This document shows, in pieces, positions 45,101 through 57,100 of a DNA stretch of 64,000 nucleotides. The notes under the pieces were generated by a model. It saw only the letters and a list, made by a program, of their open reading frames with translations, made no database searches and was not told where the DNA came from. Source of the stretch: Asterias amurensis (taxonomy: Eukaryota > Echinodermata > Asteroidea > Forcipulatida > Asteriidae); contig NC_092649.1 of NCBI RefSeq assembly GCF_032118995.1, forward strand, positions 20,707,832 to 20,771,831. Reading direction: 5' to 3'. The first letter of the stretch is position 1, and the number at the start of each line of letters is the position of its first letter. Position numbers and translations under genes: made by a program.

Positions 45101-48100
45101 GGGTCAGCTCATGCAGACGGGAGGCATCGGTGTTTGGGACATCTTTCCCGCCCTTAAAGGTCAGGGCCGTAGCACATTGATGATTGTGCAAAACCATTAA
45201 CGAAGTCTTGTGTTAAAGTATAATTATTTACAGAAGTTTGTGCTGACTTGTTCCAACCATTTTACAGTATTGGCCACAGGGTTTGTGTAATTTTGTACAG
45301 AAAAAACAAAAATGTAGAACGATATACAACGCTTTCCTAATATCATTACTTGCTAAGGTGCTGTAGTCTTTGAGAAATGGTAAAAACAATGTCAAGATGA
45401 TAGTTGTCGTCTCAGTGAAACGAACAATATTTTAGCATGCGACGCATAACGGGATAATTATATGCAACTCTCCTGAAAATATTGCTCTGTAGTTTGAAAC
45501 AATTGTCCTTAAGAACTCATCAACTAAAGAAGCTGAAACGTAGGTAGTTTATATTACATAATGTACATCTTCATAGTGAGTAAGGATTCATGTCATGGCC
45601 AACAAACTTGATCCCAAAGGGTATAAAAACCCTATAAACAATACGCCTTTGCGGCACCATAATGTAGCCTGAGCCCTAAATGTAGCCTGACCTAAATGTA
45701 GCTTAGGGCTCGGGCTATATTATGGTGCCGCACATACGCCTTTCTTGTTTATGGACCCAGCTATATCGATGATCGTGGGGGGGGGGGGGGGGGCACTCCA
45801 CAAAACAGGGAGAAAACAGAGCGTCGACCATGTTGATATTCTGTAGACCTCAAATTATTCTCTTAAAGACAGATTTGAGAGCCCAATAAAATGGACATCG
45901 CCTAGATGTGACCTAGGGGTTGTTGACCTCCAAATTGAGGTATTTTGGATGAATGAACACCAGTCACACGTACAAAGACATACGGTCATCGCTCTATGGC
46001 ATACTCATCACATGTACTCTGGAACCCCTCTGCCAAACCACATAAAAACTGCCCAAACTGCTAATCAATTCAAATCACTGCTCCAAACCTATTTATTCAA
46101 TTAGTTCTCTGTTGTTTTCTGCCGCTTTCTGTGTATATATATGCTCATCTTAAATTATGTTGATTTGTTATATTGTTGTTGTTTTTCCTTGTAAAGCGCT
46201 TTGAGGCTTTTTGTGTGAAGCGCTATATAAAAACTGTGTATTATTATTATTATTATTATTATGAATGACCCTGGAATAATTTTCCTATTTGCCGAGAGGT
46301 GCAGAGACACTTCATTTTCAGTATTGATGCTCGGACGGTTGGAAAAGTACACCGGCGTATGATAGGGGTAAATTTATTTGAAGGAGAAGAAAACTGGACT
46401 TGGGCCTCAGGCCTTGGGATTCCACATACATATGAAATTGAACAGAGGATAATAGTTCCAGAGGCAATTAATAATTTATCCTTGAATGTAGAAAGCTGTG
46501 GGACCTCTTAGTTAGACTTAGTATTGTTTGCGTATTTTTGGAATAGTTGGCATTTCGTACGGTATTGTTATGGGGGTTTTCTTAGTGGGGTGGGGTGCGC
46601 CCTTGGAATTAACACCTCACCTTGGCGAGTTAGACATTCTTAAGGTGGTTGAAGGTTGACCACGTAGGGGTGCATTAACATGTTTATGTTTAAAGTCAGT
46701 GGACACTATTGGTAATTACTCATTATTAGCATAAAACCTTTATTTGGTGACAAGTAATAGGAAGAGGTTGATGGTATAAAACAATGTGGGAAACGGCACC
46801 CTCTGAAGTGCCATAGTTCTCGTGAAAGAAGTATTTTTCCAAGAATTTGATTTCGAGAATCAACTATCTAAACGCACAAAACTTCGTGTGTTAAGGGTGT
46901 TTTTTCTTTCATTATTATCTCGCGGGTTCGATGACCGATTGAGCTCAAATTTTCACAGGTTTTTTATTTTTTTTGCATATGTTGAGATACACCAACTGTG
47001 AAGGCTAGTCTTTGACATTATTACCAATAGTGTCCACTGCCTTTAACATGCTGATGTTAGACTAGACCGGCATTTAGAACTATGACATTCCTCTCATCGG
47101 AGCTTATCAATGAGAACCAAAGCCCGATTTAAAAAAATTCTGCTTGGCAAAAATCTGAAGGATGCCAAGTCCAGGGTTTTAGCATTTTTTTGAGGGCAAG
47201 GCCCTTTTTGTAAAGGGCTCTTCCAATGGAAAATCTTAAAATCCATGGGAAACTTCTAAAAAAGGCACCAATGGGAGACTCTTGGGACGCTTGGTGGCAG
47301 CAGACTTACCAGGTAAAATTCAATGTTCTCGGTAATGTGCGCATGCTCAGAACTACGTAAACAATAAAAATTTACCTGGTAAATCTGCTGCCACCTAGCG
47401 TTCCAAAGTCTCCCATTGGCATGGCCTCCGTGTCCTTGGCACGGGATACAAGTCAAATAGAGTACATGAAGCATTGTAGTTTATTTGGTAGTGTGATTTC
47501 GGCAAGCACGTCTCGTTGTGCGTAGCTACTTGTTTAGCTTAGAGACACTAGACACCGTTGGTTATTGTATTCAAACAAACATTTGCATAAAATATCAAAT
47601 CTGCTAAATTTTAACACAAATTTGTGTGCTTTCAGATCCCTAAAAAAGGGTTCGTCCAGGCCTGAAATCTTTGTATATTTAAGTGAGAAATCACCTCTTT
47701 CTCAAAAACTACGCTACTTCAGAGGGAGCCGTTTCTCACAATGTGCTATACTATCGACAGCTCCATTGCCTGTTATCTTACGTTTTTATGCCAACAATTA
47801 TTTTGAGTAACTGCCAATTTAGTCCAGTGCCTTTAAATCAAGTTTTCGTTGTCCCATAAGAAGTCAACCTGAGTTAATAAGAGCAGCATTTTGACCTTTT
47901 GTTGTTTTCTACAGGTGTGGGTCTTGCAGCTGCCAACATAGCCGCCATGTTAAACATATATTATATCATCATCTGCGCCTGGTCTATATTCTATTTCTTC
48001 GCTTCCTTCAGCAACCCATTGCCATGGCACGACTGCCAGAACTACTGGAATGATATTCACTGTCTGGACAGGGATCTTCAGAGTAACCTTACAACAGACG

Positions 48101-51100
48101 TGAGAAACAATTCCTTCTTGACAATAAATGGAACCCTACTGGCGAAGAATCTATCAGAATCACCAGCACAGCAATACTGGGAGTAAGTGACGCTAAAATT
48201 ATTCTGGTTTCACTTGAAAGGGTAGAATCTGTTCAAGTTGTATTCATTTTTATATTCCAATTTCGATAAAGGGAACCTGTAGGCTTTGGCTTTTGGAAGG
48301 GCTCGATCGTTTTAAAGACAGTGTACACTATTGGTAATTGTCCAAGAGCAGTCTTCTCACTTGGTGTATCTCAACATATGCATAAAATAACAAACCGTTA
48401 ATTTAAGCTCGATTGGTCGTCGGAGTTCTAAGATAACTATGAAAGAAAGAAAAACACCCTTGTCACACGAAGTTGTGTGCTTTCAGATGCTTGATTGCGA
48501 TACCTCAAATTCTAAACTTGAGGGGCTTGAAATCAAATTCGTGGAAAATTACTTCTTTCTCCACAACTAGGTCACTTCAGAGGGAGCTGTTTCTCACAAT
48601 GATTTATACCATCAACCTCTCCCCACTACTTGCTACCAAGCAAGGCTTTATGCCAATAATTATTTTGAGTAATTACCATCAGTGTCCACTGCCTTTAAGC
48701 TATATAAATGTAGATATGTACAACAAAACTAATCTAGGAAACGTTCATCTCAAATGTGGGCAGCATTTCTGAGATAATGCTGAAAATCTAGAGCGTAATA
48801 TTTGAAAACACAATATCAGAAACGTTGTGACAGTAACAGTTTTCAGGTTCAAATTTTTTGAGATAGAAACTGTTATTTTTTCCATAGCCACTTATTTCCA
48901 AGTGAGATGATTCTCGTAATGCTTTAAACTATCGAAACCTGTTGTACCAAGTAAGTTTTTGTTGCCATTAACTGAGTCGAGTGATAACCGAACGTAACAT
49001 TTCCTTTAAACATTAAGTGTACACTGTGCAGCAGTCATGTAATAATATGCTCATGATTGAAATCTGACTCGGGTGTCGTGGACGAGTGGTCGAGGGCGAT
49101 GCACTCAAGTTCTGTAATTTACAGAATGTGTTTTCGAATAAGGTCACCGGTCATGTCTCTTTGAGTTGGGCAAGGCACTTTACCATAACTGCTTCTCCCC
49201 ACCCAGGAGTACAAATGAGTACCAGCGAGAGCTGGGGAACCTGCGATGGACTGGCATCCGGTCCAGGAGGAATACAAATAATATTTCAGACGTGTTATGC
49301 CAAGGAAACCGGATATAAACACCGGCCTGATAAGCGATATTGGCCCGGGACATACTTCACTGTAATACTTATTTTAAACCCGCGTATAAAAAAAAAATTA
49401 TATAGTCTCAAACCTAAACCTTTTTTTGCAATTATTTTAACTTGGAGAGATGTTGAAGAAATTGTGCTATGTACGACCAGTGATGTGGCTGGTACCCGCT
49501 GCCACCTCGCTTTTTAATAACAAAAGCTTACCATTCAACTAAAACTTTCGAATATTACTTTTATTTTATCTTTCCTGACAATTGTGCACATAAGTTAATA
49601 AACCAAACCGATTTCATGGACCAAAGCCAAGCTTATCCAGTTCGCGCACCACCGAGCCAAGTACTTAAGCAGCATCCGGCAACAGAGTCCAGTCGTTGAT
49701 TTCACCAAGAGGATAAATCATAGGACGAATCCCGCTCTTTCACTGTAACATGTAAAACCTCAAGATTAATCCTAAGTTAGGACTAGTTACTCGTCCTTAC
49801 CAGAGATAAGATTAATCATAGCGTTTCGTGAAACCGGCTGCAGCATTCCCCTGATGACGATCAAAGCAGACTGATCGAAACGTCGAGTTGAAACCAACGG
49901 TTCTTTTCAGAACCAACTCTTTACTCAAAAGTGCACATGGTGCTACCGAAAGAAAACAAATCCATGACGACACTACTTTGCTGTAGGCTTATGTAAATTG
50001 TACCCGATGACTTGAGTTCAAACCTTTGTGGTAAGGCAGATGTGGCAGATGTTATTTTGGGGGATAATAACAACCATCCTACGGTTTGGATATCGAGAAA
50101 GTACAGGTCTTGGCGATGTGAAAGCTATTTGCTATTTACACGTCAATGTGACGCCACAAGCTATGGTCGGATTTCACACTTGCATTCAGCGCTTTGAATG
50201 AGCGCCTTATAAGCAATCATTGCGACAACAATTAAAGAAACATTACAAAACTGGTAAGAACAAAATCCGTCGAAGATAACACAGATTTGAATAAAACTTA
50301 CACAGTCTATCTAATGATGATGATATTAGAAAACCTCTCTTTAGATATTTCTGTCTGAATTGTCATGTTTCTTGATGAGAAATAAATAAAACCAAGTTAC
50401 CGTTTGGAGTTTATCGCTCAGTGACCGTTTTATTAATTTTTGTAGAAATCGATGTCTTGCTAATGTGTAATCGTTGTCACTATTTTCGCGTGACACTGGC
50501 CGATCGATCCCAAACTTCTACAGGGTTGGTCAGTTTGTGTATGTGTGGATTACATAAAGTGCTTACACTGTTAGCAACTGATTTGTTGGCAAAAACCAAT
50601 TTTGCAATGTTCCTTTAAGAAATATAGTACGGTAATATTTTTATTTGCAGGAAAGGGTCTATCGTTGGAGGATTTCATGATCTTAACTTCCCCTCATAAA
50701 TAAGAAATTCAATCACATCCACTTATCAGTCTTGCTTACCATAGTTGTTTTTGATGGTTTCTGCTTGAACTGTTCTGCAATTATGAACTCGTTGTGTTTC
50801 CTCCAATAAATCTTGTGTTAGAGTATATGTCATGTCTTTTGTTCTTATGTCCTGCTGTTTGTATGACTGTCTGTCCCCTTGTTTGCATGTTTTTTGTTTT
50901 TTTGTTTGTTTATTTGTTTGTTTATCCTGCTAACATGTTATTTATATCTGATACATTTTGTGTCAGAATATAGCTGTCATTTCCTATGTTCTTCTCTCCT
51001 TCCGTTTGTATGTCTATATGTTAGTTAGTTTGTTTGTTCGTTTGTTGTCTGTCTTTTGGTGTGTTTGTCTGTCTGTAAGTTTGTTTTGTTTCTTTTTGTG

Positions 51101-54100
51101 TCTGTCTAATCTTTTTTACAAGCTTCATCTTATCAAAACAGCCCCATACTCTACTTATTATATTTATCATGCTTACTGCTACATTGTGTGATCTATCGTG
51201 TGTGAGCATACTGCCATGTCCTATGTTTGTCTATCCTTTCGTTTGAATGGCTGTCTGCTTGTTTTATTTGCTTGTTTGTCTGTCTGGCATTTTTTTTTTT
51301 TTTTACAAGTCTCTGTTTTTCAAAACAGCCCCATTATACTCTATTTATAGCACCCACCTGCTTACTGTTACTTAATGTTGTTTTTGCGTTACTCAATCGT
51401 AACATGTTCTTGACAATATTTTCTATGTAAATATAGACATTATTGTGTATCTGAATTGAATTGAATTTATCACAAGTTCCTGTTAACTTCAATGTATGAC
51501 AACAGAGCTACAGATGTATGGTTAGACGGTTATATAAATGTTTACAAGGTCACACTGCAGGGAATAAACATTATCATCACGTGAATGTACTTTTTATGAG
51601 CGTTCAAGGTTGGACACATTGTGTCCATATGGCTTAGTGCATACTTAAATCCAGGGCAGGTTAATTTTTTTAAGTAAACAGCTCCCCCCCCAAAAAAAAA
51701 ACATTGTGTCCATATGGTTCAATGCGTAATCAAAACCAGGGCAGGACCATTTCTTTAAGTAAACGGCTTCCCTCCAAAATAATTCCATATACAATCTGGG
51801 CCCAATTTCATAGAGCTGCTTAAGCAAAAACAGTGTTGCTTCAACCGCTATAAGCACAACCAGAAAGCACTGAGCAGGATACCAGTTACATTTTGTACGT
51901 GTAAACTGGTATTTTAGCTGGTAATCTTATTCTGTCAAGCATAATTTGGTTATGCTTAACAACTTTGTATTAAAGACATTGGACACTATTGGTAATTGTC
52001 AAAGACCAGTCTTCTCACTTGCTGTATCTCAACATATGCATGAATTTTTTTTATTATTATTATGAAATGACAAACCTGTGAAAATTTGAGCTCCATCAGT
52101 CATCGAAGTTGCCAGATAATAATGAAAATAGATAATAATAGAAAAAACACCCATGTCACACGAAGTTGTGTGCTTTCTGATGCTTAATTTTGAAAACCTC
52201 AGATTCTAAATCTGAGGTCTCGAAATCAAATTCGTGGAAAATAACTTCTTTCTCGAGAACTACGCCACTTCAGAGGGAGCCGTTACTCACAATGTTTTAT
52301 TCTATCAACCTCTCCCCATTACTCGTTACCAAGTAAGGTTTTATGCTTATAATATTTTTGAGTAGTTACCAATAGTGTCCACTGCATTTAAGTAAACAGC
52401 TTCCCCCCTAAATAAAAAGCATTGAGCAGGATACCAGTTACATTCTGTACATACATACTGGTATTTTAGCTGGTAACCTTACTCTGGTAAGCATCATTTT
52501 GTTATGCTCAGCAACTTTGTATTATGTAAGCTCTAGGGCACTGCACGTAGAAGATAACACTTAAAAGCTTTCAATGCTGGACACATCGTAATTAAAACCA
52601 ACAATATTCAGGGGTTGAAGTTTAGTTATGGTATGGGTAAACATGTTTTCCCCAAGAATTGCCATATTTACAGTCTGCAAGTAGAGTACAGCGCTAAAAA
52701 TAGCATTCAAATGCTTACATAAGTCAGGGAAATGTTCAAGTTAATAATTGAAAAAACCTGTATCTCTCTTTTTATTTTTGTGTCCCGTAGACGACGCGTG
52801 CTAAGTGTTTCAAGTGGTCTAAGCGACGTGGGACGCATCCGCTGGGAGTTGGTTGCCTGTGTAGCTCTAGCATGGATCCTTACCTTCTTATGCATATGGA
52901 GGGGCGTCAAGACAACTGGGAAGGTAAACTACACTGGAAAGTCACCCCCCCCCCCTCAAGGAATTTTGTGTAAAAGGCACTGCAGCCGATTTCACGAAAC
53001 GCTAGGATTAATCCTATCTCGGGTTATGGGATGAGTAACTAAAAGGATTTGAGTACTTTTTCAAAATGGCCATAGATTTACATTAAACTTACATAGTTTG
53101 AAGATAATGATAGTGGAAAGCTTCCCTTCAAATCTTACTTACTGAGGCCTGTAGTTTTTGAGAAATGAGTAAAACAATGTCATGAAAATACGTTTGTAAA
53201 TGATTAAAATAATGTTCGTCTCATGTGACGAAAACTATTTTCATGACATTGTTTTACTCATTTCCCAAAAACTACAGCACCTCAGCATGTAGTATTTTCA
53301 GGGAAGCTTTCTACTATCATTATCTTCAAACTGTGTAAGTTTAGTGTAAATCTGTGGGCATTGTGTTTTTTGTCCCGCAAAAGTTACATAAACCCTGTAA
53401 CTTATGATGGGTTCAATGCGTACTAATGTCTATTCGTTGAAAAGAGTTTTGTGAAATCGACAGCTGGACACCTTTTGTAAATGTCAAGGACTAGTATTCT
53501 CACTTGGTGTATCTCAACATACGCATAAAAAACAAATCTGTGAAAATTTGGACTCAATTGGTCATCGAAAATGCAAGAAAATAATTTAAAGAAAAAACAC
53601 CCTTGTTGTACAAATGTGTGTGCTTTCATCCATAAAAAGAAGTATTTTAATATTTGAGTGAGAAATCACCTCTTTCAGAGAGAATCGTTTCTCACAATGT
53701 TTTGTACTATCAACAACTCTCCATTGCTTTGAACCAATTCGTATTTATGCTTACAATTATTTTGAGTAATTACCAATTTAGTGCCCAGTGCCTTTAACAA
53801 AAATCTTTTGAACAGTAATTGTCATAGGGTGATGTAACCTCACCTGTGCTTTATGGAGTGATAACTTCTCTCTCACCTCCGTCTCGGTGTATGGATTATT
53901 CATCATCGATAAGTGTTTCCGATTCTTGGGGAGGAAAGCTCCAATTCATGGATAACTGCTAAGGCAGACGGCAAGGGTCACCCCACGATAGGGATACCAT
54001 TTTTCTTCAGTTTTTGTACCGTTTCTTTGTACTGTGTTTCTTGAACTAAACTTGTAATGGTGTGAGTTTCATTTGTTTTGGCGAATTATTTCTATTAAAT

Positions 54101-57100
54101 TAGCCAGCTAAACTGAAATGACGGGATTAATTTATTTGTTGAAATTGCAAGAAAATGGAAGAAAAAGCCACATTTGTTGCGAGAGTGCCATGCAAATTCA
54201 AATTTGCTTATGAAAAACTACCTCTCTCTCTTAAACTATATTTTTAAGTGTTGGTGTCGTTTCTAACGGTGTTTTATAAAAAATAAAAATAAAAAAATAC
54301 ATAAATACATAAATAACATCAAAAGACTTCTGGCCTGAAGCACCTTAATATGTACAACATTATTAATTGTGCAACGAGAGTGTTGTTCTCCTTTATTATT
54401 TTCTTGCAAATTCGATGACCAGTTTAGTCAAACTTGTTCACGTATATTCCATTCGATACATATGAAGGGATACACCAAGTAAGAATAATGGTCTTTGGCA
54501 AAGTGTCCAATAACTGTAATCGTTTAAATATTTTGCTAAACAAGTTAAACAGTTGATTGTCTTTTATACATTTTTCAGATCGTTTGGTTTACTGCTCTGG
54601 TGCCGTATTTGATTCTGTTGATTCTCTTGATCAACGGACTCTTACTAGAGGGATCGATGGATGGGATTCTATTTTACATCACACCAACTTTTGACAAGCT
54701 TGGTGAACCAACGGTAAGATACCAAAACGATGTTTTGATTCGTAAAATACTTAGGAACATCGTCATACATTATGGCGCGCCATTGCGTATCGTGGCCTAA
54801 TGGGCCAGTCCACCGGACCGAAGGTCTTGAACCAATTTCATATATGAGCTGCTTAAGCACAAAATTTGTTTAAGCTATAAAAATCCTTGCTTAGTAAATT
54901 AGATAACCGGTCAAGACTCCACTCATTTGTTATGCTAAGTCAACAGCAGCTAAATACCAGTCACAATAAATGTATATGTCATAATACAAAAGTATTATGT
55001 GTAAAATAAGCAAGTTCCTTTCGTGCTTAATATACCCCTGCAGTAAGGATTCTGTATATTATCTTTAAGCAAATTTGCTTAATTTTTTTCTTCTTGAAAT
55101 GTTGGCAGGTATGGGTAGATGCAGCGACGCAGATCTTCTTCTCGTATGGTGTTGGTATTGGTTCTCTCATCTCACTCGGTAGCTACAACCCCTACAGGAA
55201 TAACTGCTTGTTGTGAGTTTGTATTATTAATTTTCTCCCCGATTTGACGATCGAGGCCTACGATTATTAGAGCGGAATGACCAGCCAGCCTTAGGCATTG
55301 CTTCTCACTCGCATGGCCTCCTATACCTTTAGTTATAATCAGTTGACATTTTGCTGTGAACTCCAGTGACCCTATCCAGTGCAATATGATCGCGGTTATT
55401 GAAAGGGTATTGGTAACTCGAACTCTCTCAATTGAAATGGACTTAAGCTGGAAACTTTCTCTCGCTATTCAAATGATAAAAACCTTGAATAAGAAGCATG
55501 AGAAAGGACGTGGAATTTATCTGTGTTGCCCTTGGCAATGTTTATTCATAGAATGTAAGTATAAGCCATGTACTTGCATACGCACGTCTCCCAAAACCTT
55601 ACATCTAGGTGCTTTTGTAATAGAAGTAATGTTTCATGATATTTGCTGAAATTCAAAGATCCGAAATAAGCTGATCTAAGATTTACACTTAAATAATTTG
55701 TCTTTAATTTTTTAATCTATGAGTTTAAGACATTAAATGTAGGTATCAATTTATACAGTTTACGGTAACTTACATATATGGATGTGTATACATCTTACTT
55801 TTATATTATATTCTACTGCCATTTTTCAGATGTCGCCAAAAAACCCAGGCTATGTCCATGCAGGAAAAGGTTATCCCTAATAGAAATACAAAATACAAAA
55901 GCGTTACCGCAGTAACGCTTTTCAAATTCACTTTCATGGGGCATAACAACTTTTACATTTTGTACAAATCACAATCCTTCAAAGAGAAATTTTTACAAAA
56001 TGCTTTATACTATCGAAATCTGTTGTAGTCTTCTAGCCATAAGTTTTTATTGTGATTAATATTAAGAATGATTACCAAACTTATTACATGTATACCTACC
56101 TTATAATGACAGTGACACGTTGGTGGTAGGCGTGGTGAACGCTGCAACGAGTCTTTTTGCTGGCCTTGTCATCTTTGCCGTCTTGGGATATATGGCTTTT
56201 GTCCAAGAAGTACACGTAAAAGACGTCGTCGATGAAGGTAAATGATGTCATTAAATTGTTTCACAGGTCATGGAATCGATCAGGGAAATATGATGGACTG
56301 ATCATCCATTATGGAACACTCTCCCTCTCAAAATTCAATGCTTCTTCCTGAATTAGACTCACTTATTCAAATCTTTGTAGTTACCCCCATTCTGCAGCTA
56401 GTTATGTGCTGTTAAACTTGTTTTTTTTTTCTCATTTCTGCTTATTTTGTTTAAACATGTATGTTTAAACGCGGTGTAAATACGCTTATATTATATTAAA
56501 TTCAGATATCCGTTTGTGGTACCTTCTGCCAAAAATGACTTCACTCAAAACTAATACCACAATAAAAAGGGAAAATACGGACAAATGAATACCTTTGTTT
56601 ACGAAAAGAGTGGCGATGTTTGTTCCTGGCAACGATTTTTTTTCTGTAAATCAAAATTGTCACAGAACCCGATTTCAGCCAATCACAATATTTGGTATGC
56701 AGACGTCGACAACTTCATGCATAGATAACAGCGTACATAACACATTTAGTGGATGTACATGTACATGTACACCCCTGTGGATGAACATGTACAAGTGCAT
56801 AAATGATCTGCATGCAGCAAGACTGGTCATTATGTGTCATATTTTCCACATAAATATTTCAAGAATTATACAACAAAATGGCTGAGCAAGTTTTGAGATG
56901 GGCCACCTTCTTTCATAATATCAAAGGCGATACAAATCACACAGTGCAACCTCCTACTAAATCAGATTGCATGTATTATTCCATTGAGCTGTGTACAAAT
57001 TAATCGTCCCTCAGGAAGTCCAGGCTCTTTTGTAAACATGTGGTGTCTCAGGTTACACGGTCTGTACAAATAGCTATTTGCAATTCAAATTCCCTCGTCC

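Noticed and set aside
49086..49517. 143-codon forward ORF
   Set aside because: It is the translation of a SINE (tRNA-like head plus body) and continues into AT-rich DNA; no domain.
54600..54800. Separate small ORF starting CCG TAT
   Set aside because: It is exon 5 of gene C read through its donor into the intron.
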